7,841 nt of DNA from Bacteroidales bacterium UBA5621 (GCA_002424525.1 DIKJ01000195.1:1-7841); one strand, 5' to 3'. Shown: positions 1 through 6,560, counted from the first letter of the stretch. Translations and numbers: made by a program. The notes: generated by a model from the letters alone, not told the origin.

Positions 1-317
1 GCTTCCGGATCAATGTGGGTGTAGCATATGGATCTGATGTTGACCTTGTCATAAAGGTTCTGGAGAAGAGTGCACTGGAACACCCGGATATAAGGGATAA
101 GGAGCACATTAATGCCCGTCTGGTCGATTTTGGCAAGTCATCTCTCGACTTTCAACTGCTCTTCTACAGCGATGATGTCTTCAGGGTTGAAAAAATGAAG
201 GCCGACATAAGAAAGATCATCAACAGGAAGTTCATTGAGAACGGCATCGTGATCCCATTCACCCAGCTTGACATTCATATGAAGGAGGCTGGTGGTACAG
301 GTAATGGTCAATTATAA
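1..317 (+). CDS. MscS-family mechanosensitive ion channel, C-terminal part (5' truncated)
   Basis: This is the last ~104 residues of a small-conductance mechanosensitive channel, an inner-membrane protein that releases solutes on hypo-osmotic shock. The frame is open from base 3 and enters the window mid-gene. The visible part is the cytoplasmic beta/alpha vestibule domain. It begins with RINVGVAYGSDVD, matching the family's 'V.VAYGSD' strand-turn, has a central VDFGKSSLDFQL strand, and ends with the family's closing IPFTQLDIH motif (usually IPFPQ.D.H). The pore helices lie upstream of the window, so subtype and full length cannot be judged. A GTG at 15 is internal and is not a start. The stop TAA at 315-317 lies inside the end of the convergent dehydratase gene. 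The family call is firm; the subfamily is unknown. Confidence 0.9.
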   Translation, partial: FRINVGVAYGSDVDLVIKVLEKSALEHPDIRDKEHINARLVDFGKSSLDFQLLFYSDDVFRVEKMKADIRKIINRKFIENGIVIPFTQLDIHMKEAGGTGNGQL

Positions 318-635
318 TTTATCAATTTTTGATGCCATTATAAAGTCATTCTCTGACAGGCCGTCAATGGCATGAGTCCATAATTCAATCACAACTCTGC
401 CATAGTAAACATGCATTACCGGGTGGTGACCCTCTTCCTCGGACAGATTCGCCACTTTGTTTACAAAATCTATTGTATGCCTGTAGTTTACAAACGAGAA
501 TTCCTTCGAGATTTTCTTATACCCAATAACATCCCAGTCATCCCTGACCTGTTTTTTATAATTTTCTATTTCTTCTTTTCCCAAAGGAGCAACGCCTCCT
601 TCACACGGTTTGCATTTTTTCTTACTTAAGTCCAT
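312..635 (-). CDS. phhB: pterin-4a-carbinolamine dehydratase (4a-hydroxytetrahydrobiopterin dehydratase)
   Basis: A 107-residue cytoplasmic enzyme of the PCD/DCoH family. It dehydrates 4a-hydroxytetrahydropterin to quinonoid dihydropterin, recycling the cofactor of aromatic amino acid hydroxylases. Visible signatures are the N-terminal CKPCEGG (residues 8-14) common in bacterial members, the EEEGHHPVMHV motif with the active-site His70-His71-Pro72, and ELWTHAIDGLSENDF (84-98) with the second conserved His88. Length is normal for the family. I chose the ATG at 633-635 because homologues usually begin just before the CxPCEGG motif. A GTG 42 nt upstream (675-677) would add MIGKGGYLFEKQKI, which is unlike the family. 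The leader is AT-rich with no Shine-Dalgarno. No aromatic amino acid hydroxylase is in the window, so the physiological partner is unknown; some bacterial homologues act in molybdopterin or other pterin metabolism. The last 6 nt overlap the MscS gene end. Confidence 0.93.
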   Translation of the reverse strand: MDLSKKKCKPCEGGVAPLGKEEIENYKKQVRDDWDVIGYKKISKEFSFVNYRHTIDFVNKVANLSEEEGHHPVMHVYYGRVVIELWTHAIDGLSENDFIMASKIDKL

Positions 636-833
636 AATTTTCTGTTTTTCAAATAAATAACCCCCTTTTCCTATCACTTACGAATATCTTAACCCGTTTC
701 GGGGAAACAATTTTCACATACTTTTTGTTCATTCAATTTCAGAGGTTTACTGGAGGAACCCTGGGCTTTCCCTGGATGAGAATCAATTGAAATATTTCAT
801 AACTTAGTCCTCAGGACAAAATTGCCAAATTGA
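636..833. other. divergent intergenic region with small palindromes
   Basis: This 198-bp gap lies between the starts of the dehydratase (minus) and the DegT-type gene (plus), so both promoters should be here. I found no exact TAnnTTTG box for either gene. TACTTTTTG near 719-727 is close but has a 3-nt spacer. Small symmetric elements are GTTTC-GGG-GAAAC at 696-708, TCAATTGA at 783-790, and GTCCT-C-AGGAC at 807-817, the last lying 16 nt before the ATG. Any could be an operator, but none is long enough to call. No coding signal was seen in the gap. Confidence 0.4.
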
Positions 834-2210
834 ATGACTATGAAGAAAATAATATCTCTGACACGCAGGAGCTTTGTTAAGGAGACATCCCTTGGCGCAG
901 CAGGTGCTGTCCTCACTTTAAACGGAATAACACCTCTGTGTGCAAATTATATGCAGGACTCAAATAAACCTGCATTGCTTGGTGGTAGTCCCGTACGCCC
1001 TAAAGGGTCTGTACTTGGAGCATCATGGCCCATCTATGATGATTCGGACGTTAAGATGTATCTCGACGCCTATGAGAGCAATATATGGTCGGAATTCAGC
1101 CATATTGAAAAGGAACGCGTATTTCAGATTGAAAAAAAGTATGCTGAATACATGGGATCAGATTATTGTGTGGCAACAAGCTCCGGAACAGCGGCCCTTG
1201 AAACCGCACAGCGTGCCATTGACATCGGTCCGGGAGATGAGGTCATTACCCAGACAAATACCTTTATTGCGACGGCACTCTCTACTTTTAACCTGTTTGC
1301 AATACCGGTCTTTATAGATTCAGATCCTGAAACATTCATGATAAATGCTGACCTGATCGAGGAGCGGATCAACGAAAACACACGGGCAATAATTCCTGTC
1401 CATATAGGAGGAGCAGCTGCCGACATGGACAAGATTATGGCAATAGCAAAGAAACATAATCTGGTGGTTATTGAGGATGCCTGCCAGGCACACCTGGGTG
1501 AATGGAGAAAGAAAAAACTTGGCACTGTCGGGGATATGGGATGTTTCAGTTTCCAGGCAGGAAAGAGCCTGTGCTGTGGTGAAGGCGGCGCAGTGATAGG
1601 GAATGACGAGTACCTGATGGCCAGGGCAAAAGGTTATACGCATATCGGAAATGATCCGCGACGCAAAGGCAGAGTCTTTCCCGGGTCCAATTTCAGGATG
1701 ACACCGTTCCAGGCGGCAATTCTTTCGGGACAGATAAGACGCCTGGAGGAACAAAGCACGTTAAGGGACGAGAATGCTGCTTATCTTGAAAAACTGCTGG
1801 GCGAAATAAAAGGGGTCCGTGCTACAAAAAAATACCCGGGACAAACACGCCGGGGATATTACATTTACGGGATGATATATGAGAAGGAACACTTTAACGG
1901 CCTGCCGAAATCGAAATTCCGGGAAGCCATTCGTGCCGAAGGGATCAGTTTCGGGAACGGGATCGATTCCTCCCTTCACAGAAATCCTTTCATAGAGACA
2001 TATTTTAACCTCAGGGCTTTTCAGAAGATCTATTCAAAAGAGCGGCTCGATAAATTCCGGAGGGAAAACCTTTGTCCTGTAAACGAAATGATCGAAAGAG
2101 AAACAGGCCTGTCTCTGGGTCAGAAAGTATTTCTCGGCTCAAAAAAAGATATGGAGGATATAGTGACCGCAATTGTCAAAATACAAAAGAATTCCTCAGC
2201 ATTGCTTTAG
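834..2210 (+). CDS. Tat-signalled DegT/DnrJ/EryC1/StrS-family PLP-dependent aminotransferase-like protein
   Basis: A 458-residue protein of the sugar-aminotransferase (aspartate aminotransferase fold type I) family. After a leader of ~37 residues the enzyme body looks intact. SSGTAAL (116-122) is the phosphate-binding loop, VIEDACQAH (212-220) includes the PLP-ring Asp215 and the Gln218 usual in this family, and FSFQAGKSLCCGEGG (238-252) contains the Schiff-base lysine, Lys244. NFRMTPFQAAIL (286-297) is also typical. The N-terminus reads TRRSFVKETSLGAAGAVLTL, a twin-arginine signal (T-R-R-x-F-V-K) with a hydrophobic stretch and possible cleavage near LCA/N (residue 37). Export would therefore occur folded, with PLP bound. 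The start ATG at 834 is followed by another in-frame ATG at 840; either keeps the signal. No sugar-nucleotide genes are nearby, so the substrate is unknown. It could act on a periplasmic amino sugar or have a non-catalytic role. Confidence 0.88.
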   Translation: MTMKKIISLTRRSFVKETSLGAAGAVLTLNGITPLCANYMQDSNKPALLGGSPVRPKGSVLGASWPIYDDSDVKMYLDAYESNIWSEFSHIEKERVFQIEKKYAEYMGSDYCVATSSGTAALETAQRAIDIGPGDEVITQTNTFIATALSTFNLFAIPVFIDSDPETFMINADLIEERINENTRAIIPVHIGGAAADMDKIMAIAKKHNLVVIEDACQAHLGEWRKKKLGTVGDMGCFSFQAGKSLCCGEGGAVIGNDEYLMARAKGYTHIGNDPRRKGRVFPGSNFRMTPFQAAILSGQIRRLEEQSTLRDENAAYLEKLLGEIKGVRATKKYPGQTRRGYYIYGMIYEKEHFNGLPKSKFREAIRAEGISFGNGIDSSLHRNPFIETYFNLRAFQKIYSKERLDKFRRENLCPVNEMIERETGLSLGQKVFLGSKKDMEDIVTAIVKIQKNSSALL

Positions 2211-2314
2211 CCACATAAGCCCAAACACCGGCGCTACGAATGAATCAGGTTTTACAGCACTACCCGGAGGTTTCAGGACAAAAATGACACGTAGAGAAAG
2301 AATCTTTTCCTGCC

Positions 2315-2329
2315 GGAGCAGCCTGCTCC
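2315..2329. repeat. stem-loop in the gap before the DUF2271 gene
   Basis: GGAGCA-GCC-TGCTCC is a perfect 6-bp stem with a 3-nt loop. It sits in the 189-bp gap (2211-2399) between the DegT-type gene and the DUF2271 gene. No T-run follows on either strand, so it does not look like a standard intrinsic terminator. It might be a leader structure of the downstream operon. The rest of the gap holds only two tiny open frames (15 and 22 codons) that I do not count as genes, and a poor promoter-like TATGGTTG at 2371-2378, one base from TAnnTTTG but without a -33 TTG at a suitable distance. Confidence 0.35.
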
Positions 2330-2399
2330 ACAAAACTGTTCTTTGCTATTAACTGGAATAATTCGCACGTTATGGTTGTCTTAAAAGAAAAAGAAGTTT

Positions 2400-3002
2400 A
2401 TGAAGACTATGATCTTTATTTCAGCTATAGCGACACTCTTTTTGGTTTCAGCATCCTGGAAAGTTATTGAGATTCATACTTATCCGCAAGAACTGACCAG
2501 CATGGTTACCGCTCCGCAGAAGGATTATGAAGCCGGGCACGAATTTGAACTGGCAATCGATCTGGAGCTTGCCCGATTTGAGGGCAGGTCTTTGCGCCCC
2601 TATGTTGCAATATGGGTAGAGAATGAGAAAGCAGAGCCTGTCCGCACCATTGCATTATGGTTCAACAACTACAAGTGGCTTCCCGACCTCAGAAGATGGT
2701 ACAGTAAAAACTTTGAGAAAACACAGGAAGCTGAATATATTGATGCTATCACCGGCGCCACCCGTCCTGCCGGTAAGCATACAATTATCTGGGACGCAAA
2801 AGACGATAACGGCAACCTGCAGGAATCGGGAAAATATACAGTGTACATCGAAGTTGTCAGGGAACGGGGAACCTACCAGCTGATCAGACAGCATTTTGAA
2901 CTGAACGACATGCCCCAGCGCTTTGATCTGCCCGCCGGAACAGAAGTTTCATCGGTTACCATAGAATACCGCAAAGCTGACAAAACCAGTACAGCATTAT
3001 AA
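2400..3002 (+). CDS. DUF2271 periplasmic protein
   Basis: A 200-residue exported protein of the DUF2271 family, which has no established biochemical function. Residues 1-18 form a Sec signal (MKTMIFISAIATLFLVSA, cleavage probably near A18). The mature part shows family features in order: RPYVAIWVENEKAEPVRTI (66-84), the W-rich LWFNNYKWLPDLRRWY (86-101), DAITGATRPAG (115-125), then a FlgD-like beta unit with IIWDAKDDNGNL (129-140) and SGKYTVYIEVVRERG (143-157). Family members are commonly encoded beside PepSY-domain membrane proteins, sometimes in iron- or redox-linked loci. That fits here, because a PepSY-TM gene starts 5 nt after this stop. A joint periplasm/inner-membrane role of the pair is inference. 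ATG at 2400 is preferred; ATG at 2409 would shorten the signal by three residues. No Shine-Dalgarno is evident, though AAAAGAAAAAGAAG lies just upstream. Confidence 0.82.
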   Translation: MKTMIFISAIATLFLVSASWKVIEIHTYPQELTSMVTAPQKDYEAGHEFELAIDLELARFEGRSLRPYVAIWVENEKAEPVRTIALWFNNYKWLPDLRRWYSKNFEKTQEAEYIDAITGATRPAGKHTIIWDAKDDNGNLQESGKYTVYIEVVRERGTYQLIRQHFELNDMPQRFDLPAGTEVSSVTIEYRKADKTSTAL

Positions 3003-3007
3003 TAACC

Positions 3008-3400
3008 ATGGCCAGTAAGAATTTCAACTCCCTGATCAGGTGGGTACATATCTACCTTTCAATGTTCGGCTTTGCAGCACTCTTCTTCTTTGCGGTTACC
3101 GGAATAACATTGAACCACCCCGGATACAATGCAGATGCCTTTATTGAACGATCAACCGGACAATATGATCTGACCGTTACCTCGGCTGGCTTTATTGCGG
3201 TTTTGAATGATTTACATAAAGGAAGTGACACAGGAACACGATGGGCAACAGTGATCGATATCTCCGCCATTATAATGATATTTGTCTCAGTGACAGGATT
3301 TGTTATGATATTTTGTCTGAGCAAGAGAAAATTGCCGGGACTTATCGTTGCTGCAATCGGTGCCCTGACATTTATAGTACTCTGTATTGTCTTAAACTAG
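3008..3400 (+). CDS. PepSY-associated TM protein, apparently with an internal in-frame deletion
   Basis: A 130-residue inner-membrane protein of the PepSY_TM-like type found beside DUF2271 proteins. TM1 (about 9-35) has the family's start IRWVHIYLSMFGFAALFFF and VTGITLNHP. It is followed at once by PGYNADAFIERSTGQYDL (38-55), NDLHKGSDTGTRW (67-79), IDISA and TM2 (83-104), an SKRK basic turn, and TM3 (110-129). From memory, relatives are about 190-200 residues. They have a periplasmic segment of about 60 residues between 'TGITLNHP' and 'GPGYxADAFIxRxTG' that begins with a DWF-like motif and carries a PepSY-like fold. Here the two motifs are joined through one shared proline, Pro38. The remaining parts are well conserved and the frame is kept, so the protein may still insert in the membrane. 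It is probably co-transcribed with the DUF2271 gene, whose stop is 5 nt upstream. Function is unknown. Confidence 0.8.
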   Translation: MASKNFNSLIRWVHIYLSMFGFAALFFFAVTGITLNHPGYNADAFIERSTGQYDLTVTSAGFIAVLNDLHKGSDTGTRWATVIDISAIIMIFVSVTGFVMIFCLSKRKLPGLIVAAIGALTFIVLCIVLN

Positions 3401-3468
3401 AGTTTTACAGGCAACCCCAGGCGGGATAAAAGAAGCAGGCGTTAGTAAAATTTCATATATTTAACCTA

Positions 3469-3534
3469 AGTTGCTGGTTACTAGTTGCTGCCCGCCTTCG
3501 CCGAGGCTTCGGCGGGTAAAAGTTGCTAGTTAAT
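3469..3534. repeat. heptanucleotide repeat patch (RGTTRCT units) split by a hairpin
   Basis: Between the PepSY-TM gene and the S9 peptidase gene, three adjoining 7-nt units read AGTTGCT (3469-3475), GGTTACT (3476-3482) and AGTTGCT (3483-3489). After a GC-rich hairpin come AGTTGCT (3521-3527) and the degenerate AGTTAAT (3528-3534). The same heptad phase does not run through the hairpin, which looks like an insertion into an existing array. The patch is non-coding. The remainder of the 164-bp gap (3401-3564) is AT-rich and should hold the peptidase promoter, but I could not identify a convincing one. Confidence 0.7.
3491..3516. repeat. GC-rich inverted repeat (CCCGCC...GGCGGG)
   Basis: A 26-nt element whose ends CCCGCC and GGCGGG are perfectly complementary over 6 bp. 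An alternative fold pairs CGCCGA with TCGGCG around a GGCT tetraloop, extended by two G-T wobbles. Its base composition differs sharply from the AT-rich flanks. It has no following T-run on either strand, so I do not call it a terminator. The form resembles small dispersed intergenic palindromes (REP-like) that recur in Bacteroidota genomes; copy number cannot be seen in this window. Confidence 0.6.
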
Positions 3535-3564
3535 TGGAAATGAGCATTCTAATTATGACCAAAA

Positions 3565-5763
3565 ATGAAAAATAAACTATCCTTTCTGCTGATAATATCG
3601 TTACTCTGTTCCGGTTTGCTGTCCGGCCAGAGTGACAGGGTTTATACAGAAGCTGATTATGATCGTGCCGCATCAATGCTTAGCGGCAATGTAAGCAAAC
3701 TGATCGACCATAACATTCGCCCTGAATGGCTCCCTGACGGCCGGCTGTGGTATAAATCAATGGTGGGGAACAGCGTTGAGTTCAAACTGTTCAACCCTGC
3801 CGACAAAAAATATTTAACGGCCGCAACCCGGCAGGAGCTCTTCGATAAAGCTTCATTCAGGCCGCAGGAAACCAACGCCAGGTCAGATGAGGTCTTATCT
3901 CCCGACGGCAGGTATTCAGCCTTTATCCGGGACTGGAATTTATGGATAAGGGAACTCTCCACCGGAAGGGAAGCTCCTCTGACTACCGACGGAACGGAGA
4001 ACTTCGGCTACGCAACCGATAATGCAGGCTGGAGGCAGAGCGACAGGCCCGTGCTCAGCTGGTCGCCCGATTCAAGAAGAATAGCGACCTACCGCCAGGA
4101 TCAGAGACATGTAAGCAATATGTACCTTGTGAAAACCAGGGTCGGAGAGCCCGAACTCAAAGCCTGGAAATACCCTCTGCCCGGGGATGAGGAGATAATT
4201 CGTATTTACAGGATTATTATTGATCTGAGCAAAGAACCGGCAGCTATTATAAGGCTTAAGATGGACAGCGATGCCCGCAGGGGAACATTATGCGATGACA
4301 TCTCATGCGAGGGAGGATTCGACGATATCTCCTGGAGCAACGACAGCAGGAAACTGGTCTTTGTTTCAACAAGCCGCGACCATAAACAGGCAAATGTGAG
4401 AATGGCTGATTGTGAAACCGGAGAAGTCAGGGAAATATTCGAAGAGAGAGTTGAAACGCAATATGAATCAGGACAGGGATCAATAAACTGGAAATACCTT
4501 TCAGTCACAGATGAGATCATCTGGTATTCAGAAAGAAGCGATTGGGGGCACCTTTATCTTTACAGTGCAACTGATGGAAGACTGAAGAACCAAATCTCCT
4601 CGGGAGAATATGTTGTCAGACAGGTATTAAGGATTGACGAGAATAAGAAGCAAATCTATTTCATTGCCAGCGGAAAGGAAGCAAACACAAATCCCTACTA
4701 CAGGTACCTGTACAGGGTCGATTTCAACGGAAAAAATCTCACTTTGCTTACTCCCTCAATGGGCGACCACACAGTCAGCTTCTCACCCGACGGCAAATTC
4801 TTCCTGGATTCCTGGTCTCAGCCCGACGTTCCTCCTGTTAATGAGGTAAGGAACATTAACGGGCGGCTTACGGCAACACTCGAAAAAACCGATATCTCGC
4901 GTCTCACTGCCACGGGATGGAAGCCTCCGGTTCCGTTTACCGTAAGATCGGCCGATGACAGATGGGATTTATACGGCCTGATGTTCAATCCAGCAAACCT
5001 CAATCCTGAACGCAAATACCCGGTAGTTGTATATATTTATCCGGGACCGCAGGGCGGAAGCGTGGGTTCCTGGAGTTTCAATCCGGCAAGGGGGGACAAC
5101 CATGCCCTTGCCGAGCTGGGCTTTGTTGTTGTCCTGCTTGAAGGCAGCTGTAATCCAGACCGATCAAAATCATTTCATGATGCCTGCTACGGGAATATGG
5201 CTGAAAACACCCTGCCCGACCAGGTCTCAGGCCTGAAACAGCTTTCAGGACGTTATCCATATATAGATCTCGAACGAGTGGGGATATGGGGTCACTCGGG
5301 CGGGGGTTTTGCCACTGCGGCAGCAATGTTCAGATTCCCCGATTTTTTCAGGGTTGGAATATCGGAGTCGGGTAACCACGATAACCGCGGTTATGAAGAT
5401 GACTGGGGTGAAAGATATATTGGTCTTGAAAAGGTTGATAAGAATGGTGTATCCAACTACGAGATCCAGGCGAACCAGTTGTATGCAAGGAACCTGAAAG
5501 GGAAACTCCTTCTGGCGCATGGCGGTATGGATGATAATGTTCCCCCTTACAACACATACCTTGTTGTTGATTCACTTATAAAGGCAAACAAGGATTTCGA
5601 CCTGCTGATCCTTCCGAATGCAAGACACGGATTCGGCTCCGACAGCTACTATATGATGCGAAGACGCTGGGATTATTTTATAACCAATCTTATGAAAGCT
5701 GTCCCTCCAAAAGAATATTTGCTTAAGGTTGATCCTGATCCCAGGCTCAGGATGGGGGAATAA
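3565..5763 (+). CDS. secreted S9 family peptidase (DPP IV-fold serine peptidase)
   Basis: A 732-residue serine peptidase, full length for the DPP IV branch of family S9. Residues 1-21 are a Sec signal (MKNKLSFLLI...LLSG), and the protein is probably periplasmic. Residues ~40-440 form the DPP IV N-terminal beta-propeller, with repeated blade motifs such as LSPDGRYSAF (111-120), WSPDSRRIATY (166-176) and FSPDGKFFLDSW (406-417). Residues ~480-710 form the alpha/beta-hydrolase domain. The catalytic triad is visible: Ser578 in GIWGHSGGG, Asp656 in AHGGMDDNV, and His688 in PNARHGF. The oxyanion tyrosine is probably Tyr492 in YIYPGPQGG. The N-terminus-binding Glu-Glu pair of true DPP IV (DWVYEE context) is not found where expected, so strict X-Pro dipeptide release is doubtful. 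The likely role is trimming peptides for uptake. The ATG at 3565 has an A-rich leader. A YqaA-type gene follows after 27 nt. Confidence 0.93.
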   Translation: MKNKLSFLLIISLLCSGLLSGQSDRVYTEADYDRAASMLSGNVSKLIDHNIRPEWLPDGRLWYKSMVGNSVEFKLFNPADKKYLTAATRQELFDKASFRPQETNARSDEVLSPDGRYSAFIRDWNLWIRELSTGREAPLTTDGTENFGYATDNAGWRQSDRPVLSWSPDSRRIATYRQDQRHVSNMYLVKTRVGEPELKAWKYPLPGDEEIIRIYRIIIDLSKEPAAIIRLKMDSDARRGTLCDDISCEGGFDDISWSNDSRKLVFVSTSRDHKQANVRMADCETGEVREIFEERVETQYESGQGSINWKYLSVTDEIIWYSERSDWGHLYLYSATDGRLKNQISSGEYVVRQVLRIDENKKQIYFIASGKEANTNPYYRYLYRVDFNGKNLTLLTPSMGDHTVSFSPDGKFFLDSWSQPDVPPVNEVRNINGRLTATLEKTDISRLTATGWKPPVPFTVRSADDRWDLYGLMFNPANLNPERKYPVVVYIYPGPQGGSVGSWSFNPARGDNHALAELGFVVVLLEGSCNPDRSKSFHDACYGNMAENTLPDQVSGLKQLSGRYPYIDLERVGIWGHSGGGFATAAAMFRFPDFFRVGISESGNHDNRGYEDDWGERYIGLEKVDKNGVSNYEIQANQLYARNLKGKLLLAHGGMDDNVPPYNTYLVVDSLIKANKDFDLLILPNARHGFGSDSYYMMRRRWDYFITNLMKAVPPKEYLLKVDPDPRLRMGE

Positions 5764-5767
5764 AATT

Positions 5768-5772
5768 AGGAG
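5768..5772 (+). promoter_or_regulatory. AGGAG ribosome-binding-like site before the YqaA-type gene
   Basis: AGGAG just after the S9 stop is the clearest Shine-Dalgarno-like sequence in a window where most leaders lack one. It does not sit properly for any start in the YqaA frame. The in-frame ATA at 5773 touches it with no spacer, and the TTG at 5791 is 18 nt away. The CTG at 5777 is well spaced but is in another frame and closes after five codons. Confidence 0.35.
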
Positions 5773-5790
5773 ATAACTGACTTTACAGAA

Positions 5791-6234
5791 TTGATAGAAG
5801 GACTCTTTGATTATACTCTCTGGGGATTATTCCTGGCGAGTTTTCTGGCAGCAACGGTTGTGCCTTTCAGTTCCGAGGCACTGCTCACGTTCCTGATCAT
5901 CAATGGCACAGATGCATATACCGCGGTTCTTGTTGCCACGGCCGGCAATTTCCTCGGAGGAATGAGCAGTTTCGCCATTGGCTATATGGGCAAATGGGAG
6001 TGGATTGAAAAGTATCTGCGGATAAAACGCGAAAGCATAGAAAAGTGGCATAACCGGCTTTACAGGAGAGGAGCTGTTTTTGCATTCCTGTCGTGGTTAC
6101 CGGCAGTGGGAGATATCTTTGCTGTCGGGCTTGGTCTGTTACGGGCCAATATCCTTATAACCGCCATTGCCATGCTGGCCGGAAAATTCCTGCGTTATGT
6201 GATCTGGGGATGGCTGACCGGTCTTGTATTCTGA
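5791..6234 (+). CDS. yqaA: YqaA-type SNARE-associated/DedA-like (VTT) membrane protein
   Basis: A ~147-residue inner-membrane protein of the YqaA branch of the DedA/VTT superfamily. DedA members are linked to lipid scrambling, membrane integrity and proton-driven transport; the exact role of YqaA is not established. The sequence shows a hydrophobic N-terminal segment with PFSSEALL (25-32), a small-residue helix with AGNFLGG (51-57), an amphipathic basic stretch (68-93), the hallmark RRGAVFAFLSWLPAVGD (92-108), and GKFLRY (131-136) before a final helix. Length fits the family. The start is unclear: TTG at 5791 gives an N-terminus close to relatives, but the frame is open back to TAG at 5767-5769 and no ATG or GTG precedes TTG. 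Translation may be coupled to the S9 gene, which ends 27 nt upstream. It converges on the ferredoxin gene with 53 nt between stops. A possible 5-bp stem there (GCCTT 6250-6254 / AAGGC 6268-6272) is too weak to call a terminator. Confidence 0.85.
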   Translation: MIEGLFDYTLWGLFLASFLAATVVPFSSEALLTFLIINGTDAYTAVLVATAGNFLGGMSSFAIGYMGKWEWIEKYLRIKRESIEKWHNRLYRRGAVFAFLSWLPAVGDIFAVGLGLLRANILITAIAMLAGKFLRYVIWGWLTGLVF

Positions 6235-6287
6235 ATAACAGGAGTTTTAGCCTTTGGACCGGACTGCAAGGCACCTTATAGCCGCTT

Positions 6288-6479
6288 TTACTCAGAGTAT
6301 TTAATAACTTCGACCGGACAGTTATCGGCAGCATCCTTAATTCCTGCCTCAAAATCAGAGTAGTTGACTCCATCAATTACAGTGGATGTTTCCTCAAGCT
6401 TAAAGACTTCGGGGCAGATCTGCTCGCACGATCCGCACGCAATACAGCCTTCTTCTATCCATACTTTTGTTATTGCCAT
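6288..6479 (-). CDS. small [4Fe-4S] ferredoxin
   Basis: A 63-residue cytoplasmic electron carrier. Cys12, Cys15 and Cys18 in CIACGSCEQICPEVF, with Cys54 in DNCPVEVI, provide the four ligands expected for one [4Fe-4S] cluster in monocluster ferredoxins. Cys22 in the CP of the first motif is a fifth cysteine, left over from the two-cluster pattern. With no second complete motif it may be unused or tune the cluster. The acidic surface is usual for ferredoxins. I chose the ATG at 6477-6479 because it starts MAITKVWIEEGC, the usual distance before the first cysteine. An upstream in-frame start at 6534-6536 would add 19 residues with no family match. The leader AAAAAGATAACAACA is a typical A-rich Bacteroidota leader. 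The gene is divergent from the macro-domain gene, and its redox partners are not in the window. Confidence 0.92.
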   Translation of the reverse strand: MAITKVWIEEGCIACGSCEQICPEVFKLEETSTVIDGVNYSDFEAGIKDAADNCPVEVIKYSE

Positions 6480-6560
6480 TGTTGTTATCTTTTTAATGTT
6501 TGATGAAACGATTCCTGGTACAATCCGAAAATACAACTTTTACCTTTAATATCGTTCGTT

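Noticed and set aside
411..629. 72-codon plus-strand frame opposite the dehydratase
   Set aside because: Its peptide is low-complexity (IIFYFFF) and lies entirely antisense to a clearly conserved gene.
636..677. GTG-started 14-residue N-terminal extension of the dehydratase
   Set aside because: The family usually begins just before the CxPCEGG motif; the extra residues have no family match.
2239..2353. Two overlapping mini frames (15 and 22 codons, joined by ATGA) before the DUF2271 gene
   Set aside because: They are too short, have no recognised leader-peptide pattern and no ribosome site; chance is likely.
3491..3516. GC-rich hairpin as a rho-independent terminator of the PepSY-TM operon
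   Set aside because: It is followed by TAAAAG on one side and by CAGCAACT on the other strand, with no T-run.
3540..3575. 11-codon upstream frame overlapping the S9 peptidase start
   Set aside because: Such frames arise often in AT-rich leaders; nothing supports translation.
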